8,551 nt of DNA, from the NCBI GenBank assembly GCA_002725365.1, contig PBOW01000026.1, forward strand, positions 20,400 to 28,950. Direction: 5' to 3'. Of this stretch, positions 1 through 6,411 are shown piece by piece. Positions within the stretch are counted from its first letter, which is position 1. The number at the start of each line of letters is the position of its first letter. The position numbers and the translations under genes were made by a program. The stretch is from Chloroflexota bacterium (GTDB lineage Bacteria; Chloroflexota; Dehalococcoidia; UBA2979). The notes under the pieces were generated by a model, which saw only the letters and a program-made list of their open reading frames with translations, searched no databases and was not told the origin of the DNA.

Positions 1-271
1 CGGCCACTTGGACCACCCAAGTCCTGAGTTTCCAACCGGAAAGGCCTGCAAGAGTTACCGCTGTGAGCAGGAAGAGTAGTCCACGCAGCCATCGAGGAAT
101 AAATTGCAGGGTGATCCAATATATTTCATCAGGAAATGAAATAGCAAGATATGCGGCACGGAGGAGATAGGCTATGCCAAGACCAGCTATCCCCGCAGCG
201 ACCAGAAACAGCACAATCCAGAGTTTTAAATTGAATCCTAGGTAAATCCACCGGAATAGTTGACGGGACAT
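1..271 (-). CDS. yvcK: N-terminal part of a membrane-anchored protein, probable YvcK-family (gluconeogenesis factor/CofD-like) protein, partial
   Basis: Ninety residues are readable before the gene runs off the left edge. Seen: a short basic start (MSRQLFRWIY), a hydrophobic segment at about residues 15-37, a linker containing FPDEIYWITLQFIPRWLRG (46-64), and a second hydrophobic segment at about 65-80 followed by basic residues. The start is well fixed: TAA lies in frame directly before the ATG, and AAGGA sits 6 bases upstream (278-282). From memory, this two-helix N-terminus with a TLQFIPR-type loop precedes the cytoplasmic YvcK domain in Chloroflexota. YvcK proteins bind UDP-N-acetylglucosamine and affect central carbon and cell-wall metabolism. 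The diagnostic YvcK domain lies outside the window, so the name is inferred from the extension alone; an unrelated two-helix membrane protein remains possible. It lies 85 bases downstream of the bL25 gene on the same strand and may share its transcript. Confidence 0.6.
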   Translation of the reverse strand, partial: MSRQLFRWIYLGFNLKLWIVLFLVAAGIAGLGIAYLLRAAYLAISFPDEIYWITLQFIPRWLRGLLFLLTAVTLAGLSGWKLRTWVVQVA

Positions 272-356
272 TTAAGTTCCTTCTGTCCCCACCACCTATT
301 TCTATTAGAAGAGTTCCGGAGGAATACGTCAACTACTCGTGAGTGGATGGCAAGAG

Positions 357-1010
357 TTAGTCTTCAGCTTCTTCCTCACCGCTGTCAGTTTGTGTCTCTT
401 CATCTGCTGAATCTTCTTCACCTTCAGCCAATTCATCTTCACGCTCGATATTGACTCGTGGCTGCTGCACGGCAGCGACTAACGCTTCCGAGTCTGTAAG
501 CACGGTCACACCACTTGGGACTTTCACTTCGCTGACAAATAGCTGCGACCCGAGTTCTTCCAACCCAGAAATGTCGACCTCCAGTGACTCCGGAAGATCA
601 GCCGGCAGAGCTTCGATTAGTAGTCGGTCGCTTGCCTGTACGATAACACCACCATACATCGATACACCGGGCGCAGTACCCGTGAGCAACAGCGGCACAT
701 CTGCTTGCACTGTTCTTGTAAGGTCAACCTGAAAAAAGTCGATATGCAGTATTTTCCTAGAAACTGGATGAACGGACACGTCACGTACAATTACTGGTCG
801 CGCTTCAGACTCACCTGATATCTGAACTTGAAATAGATTGTTCTTACCGTAAGAATTAAGAAGATCGCGGCCATCAGTATATCGGAGTTGTACGGCGGCT
901 GACTCGATACCTCGTCCGTACAAATTGGCCGGGAGGAGTCCTTCACGCCGAAGTCTACTAACTTTCTTACCGAAAGTTGAGCGTAGTTCAAGGGTATAGG
1001 TATCCGACAT
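357..1010 (-). CDS. rplY: Large ribosomal subunit protein bL25, CTC (long) form
   Basis: bL25 binds 5S rRNA in the central protuberance of the 50S subunit. The 217-residue product has the two-domain layout of the long general-stress (CTC/TL5) form. The N-terminal 5S-binding domain (about 1-95) shows GLLPANLYGRG (24-34) and HPVSRKILHIDFFQV (81-95). The C-terminal TL5 domain (about 98-185) carries GTAPGVSMYGG and the family's LPADLPESLEVDISGLE stretch (135-151). Residues 189-217 form a strongly acidic Glu/Asp tail, common in long bL25 proteins. I chose the ATG at 1010 rather than the in-frame ATG at 1037: GAGGT lies 5 bases upstream of 1010 (1016-1020), no ribosome site precedes 1037, and bL25 proteins start with a TLELR-like strand as here. 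The usual partner pth (peptidyl-tRNA hydrolase) is not next to it. It diverges from fhs. Confidence 0.95.
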   Translation of the reverse strand: MSDTYTLELRSTFGKKVSRLRREGLLPANLYGRGIESAAVQLRYTDGRDLLNSYGKNNLFQVQISGESEARPVIVRDVSVHPVSRKILHIDFFQVDLTRTVQADVPLLLTGTAPGVSMYGGVIVQASDRLLIEALPADLPESLEVDISGLEELGSQLFVSEVKVPSGVTVLTDSEALVAAVQQPRVNIEREDELAEGEEDSADEETQTDSGEEEAED

Positions 1011-1073
1011 TTTCGACCTCGGGGCTGATTCAATCATCTCAAAACGTGAGTGCTTACACTACTAATGATTCAC

Positions 1074-1131
1074 GATACAAACAACTGTATCCTTCTCACC
1101 GGATGACACCACAGTATCTTGATGCGATACT
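1074..1131. promoter_or_regulatory. Pair of inverted repeats in the bL25/fhs divergent spacer
   Basis: The 152-base spacer between the bL25 and fhs starts contains two perfect 6-bp inverted repeats. One is GATACA-N6-TGTATC at 1074-1091; the other is AGTATC-N7-GATACT at 1113-1131. All four half-sites share the 5-mer GATAC/GTATC, far more than chance predicts in 58 bases. Position and symmetry suggest a repressor or activator operator serving one or both divergent genes. No convincing -35/-10 pair was found on either strand, so the relation to transcription starts is unknown. Chance or a weak RNA hairpin is the alternative. Confidence 0.35.
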
Positions 1132-1149
1132 TGGGTTTGTTTATTGAGA

Positions 1150-1155
1150 AAGGGG
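1150..1155 (+). promoter_or_regulatory. Shine-Dalgarno site fixing the TTG start of fhs
   Basis: AAGGGG lies 7 bases before the TTG at 1163. An in-frame TGA at 1145-1147 rules out any longer reading, and no ATG occurs near the N-terminus, so this site decides in favour of the rare TTG start. Confidence 0.7.
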
Positions 1156-1162
1156 ACCTTTT

Positions 1163-2794
1163 TTGTTACCAATTCAACAGGTGGTTGCCAAAATTGGGCT
1201 AAGTTGGGACGATGTCGAGCCCTATGGAACGGACAAGGTCAAGGTACCGCTTTCTCTTTTCGCTGACACCAAAAAGCAGAAGGGTAAACTCGTCGTGGTA
1301 ACTGCTATCACCCCAACTCCCGCTGGAGAAGGAAAGACAACCACGACTCTTGGACTGACTGATGGCTTGAATTTAATTGGTAAAGACGCGGTAGCTGTGA
1401 TCAGACAACCCTCGCTGGGTCCATTGTTTGGTCGCAAGGGCGGCGGTACCGGTGGAGGTGCAGCTACAGCGGAACCCGCTACTGACATAAATCTACATTT
1501 CACCGGTGATTTCCATGCTATTCAGTCCGCTCATAATTTTCTCGCGGCCATGACTGAAAATTCTGTCAAAAACCAGGAGATAGAGAACTTTCACCCGGAG
1601 GGCATATCATGGCGCCGAGTGACTGATGCCGAAGACAGGTCTCTTCGCAACATAATCGTTGGGATCGGTAAAACAGCTGACGGACCAACCAGACAGACCG
1701 GATATGACATCTCAGCTGCCTCCGAAATAATGGCAATAGTGGCGCTCGCCCAAGATTACAAGGATCTACGCCAAAGGCTCGAATCTATAGTAGTTGGTTG
1801 GACGACCACAAATACTCCGGTAACTGCACGTGACGTGTCGGCTGTAGGATCGATGATGGTTCTATTAAAGGATGCGCTAAAGCCAAATCTGGTCCAAACA
1901 CAAGAGGGTAATCCCGTCATATGTCACGCAGGCCCGTTCGGCAACATCGCTCACGGATGCTCGTCAATTATCGCTGATCGACTAGCGCTACAAACCTCAG
2001 AGATCGCAGTCACCGAGGCCGGGTTTGGGGCCGATCTGGGATTTGAAAAATTCATGGATATCAAGGTTCGACAAGGTGGGGCAGAACCAAGTGCGGCTGT
2101 CCTGGTCGCAACAATCAAAGGATTGAAATGGCATGGTGGAATAAAACAAAAAGAGCTTACAACTCCGAACATCGAAGCCGTAAGTGCTGGTGCCTCCAAT
2201 CTCAAATATGCTGTGGCTACGGTTCGTCGATATGGCTTACCCGTTGTGGTAGCAATAAACAGATTTCCAGAAGACACTGCAGAGGAAATCAGAGTCTTGC
2301 AAGATGCGGCCATCGAGGCCGGAGCAGCTGCTGCTGTTGAAGCAAAGGGCTTCTCTGAAGGTGGGAGAGGGATGACTGATTTAGCTACTAAGGTCGTGGA
2401 ATTGCTCGAAACCGATAGCGCCGATATCCGACTTATGTATCAAGACAATGAGACGATAGAAGAGAAAATAACAACTCTCGCAAAAGAACTGTACCAGGCC
2501 GATTCGGTCAATTGGGGGCCTCTAACTCGGACCACAGCGAGACGTTTTGACAAACATGGGTGGAAATTCCCGATATGTGTGGCTAAAACACACCTATCAA
2601 TCTCGGCAGACCCAAAGCTCCTAGGAGCTCCACAAGGACATGTTTTTCCTGTACACGAAATTAGAATCGCTGCCGGCTCACAACAGATCATTTGCCTTGC
2701 CGGTGACATCATGACTTTGCCTGGTCTCCCACGAGATCCAAATGCCTTTGAGATAGACCTCAATGAAGACGGCTCGGTAGTCGGACTACTCTAG
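1163..2794 (+). CDS. fhs: Formate-tetrahydrofolate ligase (10-formyl-THF synthetase)
   Basis: Cytoplasmic enzyme that joins formate to tetrahydrofolate with ATP hydrolysis to give 10-formyl-THF, feeding purine and formyl-Met-tRNA synthesis or one-carbon oxidation and fixation. The 543-residue product is close to the usual length of about 555. Seen: P-loop TPAGEGKTT (52-60), PSLGP (83-87), KGGGTGGG (92-99), TGDFHAI (114-120), CHAGPFGNIAHGCSS (254-268), EAGFGADLGFEKFMDIK (285-301), LPVVVAINRF (359-368), and the C-terminal GDIMTLPGLPR (514-524) ending in DGSVVGLL. The segment at 254-260 usually reads VHGGPFA, so CHAGPFG is a mild variant. The start codon is TTG, supported by AAGGGG 7 bases upstream and an in-frame stop before it. 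The gene stands alone on its strand, and its last 9 bases overlap the end of the opposing hypothetical gene. No tetrahydrofolate riboswitch was recognised upstream. Confidence 0.97.
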   Translation: MLPIQQVVAKIGLSWDDVEPYGTDKVKVPLSLFADTKKQKGKLVVVTAITPTPAGEGKTTTTLGLTDGLNLIGKDAVAVIRQPSLGPLFGRKGGGTGGGAATAEPATDINLHFTGDFHAIQSAHNFLAAMTENSVKNQEIENFHPEGISWRRVTDAEDRSLRNIIVGIGKTADGPTRQTGYDISAASEIMAIVALAQDYKDLRQRLESIVVGWTTTNTPVTARDVSAVGSMMVLLKDALKPNLVQTQEGNPVICHAGPFGNIAHGCSSIIADRLALQTSEIAVTEAGFGADLGFEKFMDIKVRQGGAEPSAAVLVATIKGLKWHGGIKQKELTTPNIEAVSAGASNLKYAVATVRRYGLPVVVAINRFPEDTAEEIRVLQDAAIEAGAAAAVEAKGFSEGGRGMTDLATKVVELLETDSADIRLMYQDNETIEEKITTLAKELYQADSVNWGPLTRTTARRFDKHGWKFPICVAKTHLSISADPKLLGAPQGHVFPVHEIRIAAGSQQIICLAGDIMTLPGLPRDPNAFEIDLNEDGSVVGLL

Positions 2795-3283
2795 TCGCAT
2801 AAGTCGTTTGAAGATTTCAGTTAATGGTGACCTGCTAGTCTTAGCCGCTGGGACCCCTATATGGCGCAAAATATCTCTAAACAACGGTGATTGGTCGGCA
2901 AGTCTAGGGTCTAATCTACCCATTTTATTACCCGGTATGACCAATATATCTATGTCATGCGGCTGTATCGAATCAGGATCGCCGACCCAAATTCGTTTAC
3001 AGCCTGACACAGTCCAGTCAAGGCATATCATGTGACAGCCGGCTGGGTTTAGTCTCTCAGCAAGCTCACTAAATGCCTCTGCTGTTATTGGTCGAGGAGC
3101 GGTCAACTGAATACCCGAAGAGAATCGCATTTCTACAAATTTTGAATCCGATGTGATTCTCGCAGTTGCGAAAGGTTCCCCGATCTCGGTCAGGTGTCGC
3201 CGCAGTAATATTGCGAGGTCTTCACTGTCCTGAGGTTTTGAAGCTTCTACTGAGACGACTCTATATCCTGATTGCACAGTCAT
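2786..3283 (-). CDS. Conserved-looking hypothetical protein, 165 aa, downstream of moeA
   Basis: I do not recognise this family. The product looks soluble, with no signal peptide or membrane helix. Three cysteines cluster at 83, 87 and 95 (AGCHMICLDW...SGCK), followed by a hydrophobic strand IDILVIPGNKMGRLDPR (111-127) and a basic C-terminal helix (about 134-164). It is judged real because it fills the gap between moeA and fhs, follows moeA on the same strand, and its 9-base convergent overlap with fhs is a common arrangement. An in-frame TAA lies two codons before the ATG. No good ribosome site precedes it, so translation may be coupled to moeA; it starts 54 bases after the moeA stop, but only 18 bases after the TGA that would close moeA if the internal TAG were absent. 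A role linked to molybdenum cofactor would rest on position alone. Confidence 0.7.
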   Translation of the reverse strand: MTVQSGYRVVSVEASKPQDSEDLAILLRRHLTEIGEPFATARITSDSKFVEMRFSSGIQLTAPRPITAEAFSELAERLNPAGCHMICLDWTVSGCKRIWVGDPDSIQPHDIDILVIPGNKMGRLDPRLADQSPLFRDILRHIGVPAAKTSRSPLTEIFKRLMRLE

Positions 3284-3301
3284 AATTAGTTAGTGCAACT
3301 T

Positions 3302-3337
3302 TCACCGTACGACAATAACTTCTACCTCTTCGCCAAT
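3302..3337 (-). other. Stranded C-terminal tail of MoeA behind an in-frame TAG
   Basis: Directly after the moeA TAG (3338-3340), the same frame continues for 11 codons, IGEEVEVIVVR, to a TGA at 3302-3304. A Gly-acidic-x-Val-Glu-Val hydrophobic strand is the usual last element of the MoeA C-terminal domain, so this looks like the original protein end cut off by one stop. It may be a nonsense mutation, a base-call or assembly error, or rarely read through. Confidence 0.6.
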
Positions 3338-4681
3338 CTAGATCGAGTCTTTATCTTCCGGGCATATTGCGTAACCATCGGCCAACATCATTGAGGTAAG
3401 TACTCCTGAGCCTTGAGATCCGGTCAGACGAGCAATAAGGCCCTCTGGCTCTTTTTCCAAAAGACATCGTGCATAGAATCTGCGTCCATCCGTATTTTTC
3501 AGTCGATCGCCGGCTATGGCAGTAACTCTTGGTCTTTCCCAACCGTCCGCGTTTGTAATAAGTCGCCCCGCAAGTTTAAAAACAGCTGGACGGCCAAACA
3601 ATTCAAAGGTCATCATTGCCGAGACAGGGTTACCGGGGAGACCAAGGTGTGGAACCTGTTTACCTTCGGAGCCCTCCAGCACCCCGAAGGCAAGAGGTTT
3701 ACCTGGTTTCATACGTACAGTCCAAAAGCCAATTTCACCTTGCTGAGCGAGGACTGTTTTCACAACATCGAAGTCACCACGTGAAACACCGGCACTAGTT
3801 ACTAATAAATCTGCCTCTTTAAGTCCTTCATTGATATTCAGAGTCAACGCCTCAACCGTATCTTTGGACACGTCAAGCACCAATGCCTCACCCCCAAACG
3901 CTGTAACTTGAGCCGCTAGCGAGTAAGAATTGGCATCATATATTTGACCAGGAGCAAGAGAGCTTCCTGGTCGAACCAGTTCGTCCCCCGTAGAAAGAAT
4001 GGCGACAACTGGTCGTCTGATGCACTTAACCGAGTTCACTCCTAGGGACGCTAACACACCTATTTCAGGCGCACCTACCACAGTACCCTCACGAAGAACT
4101 AAAACTCCATCTTTTATGTCCTCACCGGCCAAACGAATATTAGCACCCGGTTTAGCTTCGACATCAATTCTGACACTATTTTTTGGATTTTGTTCCCAAT
4201 CACCGGCCAATCTTGATGATTCTCGGGTGTCCCAGTCGTATTCATCAGTCTCTTCAAAAGGTACGACCGCGTCGGCGCCATCCGGCATTGGAGCGCCAGT
4301 CATAATTCGAACGGCTTGTCCGTCGGAGACTTTACCTTCAAATACAGCACCCGCCGGTAAGTACCCAATGACCGTAAGGTTTGTGGGCTCCGAGTAACTA
4401 GCATTTTTTGTATCTTCTGCGCGAACGGCGTATCCATCCATTCCCGTATTCGGATGAGGGGGAATGTCTAAATCTGAGTAAATGTCCTCCGCAAGCACCA
4501 AACCCAGACTTTGCTCTAGCGAACAATCGACTGTATTCAAAGGTGACATCGTTGAGAGTATCTGAGCTCTCGCCTCTTCGACTGAAATCATGTCTGCTGG
4601 AAGAATCGATCTGTCACCAGTCTTGGTGGCCGAATAAGTTAGTTCAGCTTCGGTTGACTGTTGGATGTCTTTGGGTTCCAT
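3338..4681 (-). CDS. moeA: Molybdopterin molybdenumtransferase MoeA (C-terminus cut short by TAG)
   Basis: MoeA inserts molybdate into adenylylated molybdopterin, the last common step of molybdenum cofactor synthesis. The 447 residues show the family order. The N-terminal domain has MISVEEARAQIL (31-42), NTGMDGYAV (78-86), RIMTGAPMPDGADAVVPFEET (two adjoining parts, 125-132 and 133-145) and RLAGEDI (183-189). The molybdopterin-binding domain has ILSTGDEL (228-235), GQIYDANSY (245-253), TSAGVSRGDFD (295-305), MKPGKPLAFG (324-333) and GLPGNPVSA (347-355). The C-terminal domain ends GSGVLTSMMLADGYAICPED (424-443). Family-conserved acidic and Thr positions (D82, T128, E187, D233, D303) are present. 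About 30 residues precede the usual family start, and the ATG has no ribosome site but lies 7 bases from TATAAT, suggesting a leaderless or very short-leader mRNA. The end lacks the last strand, which is encoded after the TAG. It diverges from the thiolase-like operon. Confidence 0.93.
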   Translation of the reverse strand: MEPKDIQQSTEAELTYSATKTGDRSILPADMISVEEARAQILSTMSPLNTVDCSLEQSLGLVLAEDIYSDLDIPPHPNTGMDGYAVRAEDTKNASYSEPTNLTVIGYLPAGAVFEGKVSDGQAVRIMTGAPMPDGADAVVPFEETDEYDWDTRESSRLAGDWEQNPKNSVRIDVEAKPGANIRLAGEDIKDGVLVLREGTVVGAPEIGVLASLGVNSVKCIRRPVVAILSTGDELVRPGSSLAPGQIYDANSYSLAAQVTAFGGEALVLDVSKDTVEALTLNINEGLKEADLLVTSAGVSRGDFDVVKTVLAQQGEIGFWTVRMKPGKPLAFGVLEGSEGKQVPHLGLPGNPVSAMMTFELFGRPAVFKLAGRLITNADGWERPRVTAIAGDRLKNTDGRRFYARCLLEKEPEGLIARLTGSQGSGVLTSMMLADGYAICPEDKDSI

Positions 4682-4688
4682 AATGATA

Positions 4689-4724
4689 ATTATAATATCT
4701 CGGTCGAGGTGATGATTAAGTCAA
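4689..4724. promoter_or_regulatory. Symmetric -10 element, candidate bidirectional promoter for moeA and the thiolase-like operon
   Basis: ATTATAAT at 4689-4696 reads a perfect TATAAT on both strands: 4694 to 4689 on minus, 4691-4696 on plus. On the minus strand it ends 7 bases before the moeA ATG, placing the transcription start at or next to the start codon. A TTGACT hexamer on minus (4724 to 4719) is 24 bases from TATAAT, too far for a standard pair, but 19 bases from an overlapping GATATT (4699 to 4694). On plus, transcription would start near 4703 and leave a leader of roughly 74 bases before the thiolase-like gene; no good plus-strand -35 was seen. Confidence 0.4.
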
Positions 4725-4776
4725 AAAAATGAGGTACCCTCCGTAAGAACAAACGTCTCAAATAAAGGAGAGCGAC

Positions 4777-5979
4777 ATGGGATATAGTGCCAGTTTCAAT
4801 CCAAGCGGTGGAGCTGCTATCGCTGGCCTTGGGATGACTGAAATGACCAGAGAATATACCTATTCAGCAACCGGACTTGCCGGAATTGCTGTCCGTCAGG
4901 CAATTGCAGATGCGGGATTAGGCAAAGACGATATCGACGGTCTCTTTATAAACGCAGGGGTCACAAACAGCATCTCCACAGGGCTTCAAACTAGTCTAGG
5001 TTTCAGAAATTTAAAGCTGCTCAATCACATGAATGCAGCCGGCTCTACAGCTGGACAAATGATCCAATATGCATCACTCGCGATTCAAGCTGGAATGGCC
5101 TCGCATGTTGTCTGTGTATTTGCTGACGACCCACTGAAACCGGGCACTTCTGCTGGCGCAGCTTACAGCGGCACCGGACGGCCGGCTACCGGGATGGCTA
5201 GCCTACCCGGCGCTTACGGTTTCTTCTCAGGTGCAAATACGTCGTATGCCCTGGCAGCCCGTAGACACATGGGTCTTTATGGAACTACTCAGGATCAACT
5301 CGGAGCAGTAGCTGTTTCTACTCGAAATTGGGCCACACTCAATCCAGCAGCCATGCAACGGAATCCTATGACTCTTGATGATTATCACGGTTCGAGATGG
5401 ATTGTTGAACCTTTCCACCTATTTGACTGTACCCTCGTCTCTAACGGGGCCGTCGCTGTTGTGGTCACTTCTTCTGAGCGGGCCCGAGAACTCCAGCAAC
5501 CACCTGTATACGTCGCCGGTATGGGTCAAGGGCATCCGGGAAATCCAAGGCAACAGGGCTTTGAAAATGAGGTAAATACCGGAGCACAAATTGCCCGAGA
5601 TACTGCCTACGGAATGGCCGGTGTCGGTCCTAACGATATCGATATTCGAGAACTTTATGATTGCTACACATACACGACATTAGTAACACTGGAAGATTAC
5701 GGGTTTTGTGAAAAAGGTGAAGGTGGCGCATTTGTTGAAGACGGGAAGCTCGGACCAGGGGGATCACATCCTACAAATACGGGTGGCGGACAACTTTCTG
5801 GATACTACATGTGGGGTATGACCCCAGTATCTGAAGCCGTAATACAAACTCGCGGACACGGAGGTGACAGGCAAGTAGACAAGCGTGATCATGTCTTGGT
5901 CTCCACACAGGGCGGTATACTCGATTATCATTCGACCTTGATTTTAAGCCCTAACGCAGATGCTGGAACGAGGAATTAA
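4777..5979 (+). CDS. Thiolase-superfamily protein (SCP2-thiolase/Ltp2-like), apparently without catalytic cysteine
   Basis: The 400-residue product has the full thiolase fold length: AIAGLGMTEM strand (14-23), first half to about 240, and second half with DIDIRELYDCYTYTTLVTLE (287-306), EDYGFCEKGEGGAFV (306-320) and NTGGGQLSGYYMWG (334-347). Classical thiolases have a Cys nucleophile in a CxSG motif; here the matching stretch reads NAAGSTAGQM (86-95), with Ser or Gly instead. The family GHP His region reads GYY (342-344), and the late CxG region reads TQGG (377-380). Tyr294 and Tyr344 resemble the active-site tyrosines reported for Ltp2-type steroid side-chain aldolases, which are thiolase relatives paired with DUF35 proteins. 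A retro-aldol or related acyl-CoA role is therefore inferred; the substrate is unknown. AAAGGAG lies 6 bases before the ATG. The stop is 3 bases before the DUF35 gene, so the two are surely cotranscribed. Confidence 0.85.
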   Translation: MGYSASFNPSGGAAIAGLGMTEMTREYTYSATGLAGIAVRQAIADAGLGKDDIDGLFINAGVTNSISTGLQTSLGFRNLKLLNHMNAAGSTAGQMIQYASLAIQAGMASHVVCVFADDPLKPGTSAGAAYSGTGRPATGMASLPGAYGFFSGANTSYALAARRHMGLYGTTQDQLGAVAVSTRNWATLNPAAMQRNPMTLDDYHGSRWIVEPFHLFDCTLVSNGAVAVVVTSSERARELQQPPVYVAGMGQGHPGNPRQQGFENEVNTGAQIARDTAYGMAGVGPNDIDIRELYDCYTYTTLVTLEDYGFCEKGEGGAFVEDGKLGPGGSHPTNTGGGQLSGYYMWGMTPVSEAVIQTRGHGGDRQVDKRDHVLVSTQGGILDYHSTLILSPNADAGTRN

Positions 5980-5982
5980 GCG

Positions 5983-6396
5983 ATGACCACTCATGAAAAA
6001 CCAACAAAACCAGTCCCTACCCCTGATGAGATGTCCCAACCGTTTTTCGAGGGCGCGGCTGACAATAAACTAGTCATACAAAAATGCAACTCATGTCCAG
6101 CATTTCTCTGGCCTCTCAAAGAACTCTGCACTGAATGCCTATCGGAAGACCTCAAATGGGAAGCCGTCAGTGGCTCGGGAACCGTGCACTCGTTTGTCAT
6201 AATGCACAGACTATTTCATCCTGGATTCCAGGATGATGTTCCGTACAATCTGACGGTAGTCGAACTAGACGAAGGGCCTCGTGTAACTACTATTTTGAGA
6301 AATATTGAAAATGAAGACATACATGTAGGACTAAAGGTACAAGCTGGTTGGGAAATTGCCGGTGAAACCTCACTCTTACATTTTAAGCCAGAATAG
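5983..6396 (+). CDS. DUF35 zinc-ribbon/OB-fold acyl-CoA-binding protein (ChsH2-type partner)
   Basis: The 137-residue protein has the DUF35 layout. A short N-terminal helix with TPDEMSQPFFEGAADNKLVIQ (13-33, in two parts around Glu23) is followed by a rubredoxin-like zinc ribbon with Cys35, Cys38, Cys49 and Cys52 (CxxC-x10-CxxC), then an OB-fold beginning GSGTVHSFVIMHR (64-76) with VPYNLTVVELDEGPRVTTIL (86-105). All four zinc ligands are intact. DUF35 proteins usually sit beside a thiolase-like gene and form a complex with it; they serve as CoA-ester binding subunits in steroid side-chain lyases and in archaeal HMG-CoA synthase/thiolase complexes. Here the gene begins 3 bases after the thiolase-like stop, with GAGG about 9 bases before its ATG, which strongly supports a two-subunit enzyme. 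It is most likely a non-catalytic or substrate-channelling partner. Confidence 0.9.
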   Translation: MTTHEKPTKPVPTPDEMSQPFFEGAADNKLVIQKCNSCPAFLWPLKELCTECLSEDLKWEAVSGSGTVHSFVIMHRLFHPGFQDDVPYNLTVVELDEGPRVTTILRNIENEDIHVGLKVQAGWEIAGETSLLHFKPE

Positions 6397-6411
6397 AGAG
6401 GATCTAAGGAA

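Noticed and set aside
1011..1037. Longer bL25 start at the ATG at 1037
   Set aside because: It adds nine residues not seen in the family and has no ribosome site, whereas GAGGT precedes the ATG at 1010.
1038..1162. Tetrahydrofolate or other riboswitch upstream of fhs
   Set aside because: The spacer is short and I recognise no conserved riboswitch core; only the two short inverted repeats stand out.
1951..2313. Minus-strand open frame of 120 codons, and 2440-2763, opposite fhs
   Set aside because: Both are fully inside a canonical fhs gene on the other strand, with no family features.
3338..3340. TAG as a reassigned sense codon (for example pyrrolysine)
   Set aside because: Several other genes in the window use TAG as a normal stop, and MoeA is not a known pyrrolysine protein.
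3999..4397. Plus-strand open frame of 132 codons opposite moeA, and others at 3413-3784 and 3516-3746
   Set aside because: They lie antisense within well-matched moeA, are low-complexity Ser/Pro/Thr-rich translations and have no ribosome sites; they are shadows.
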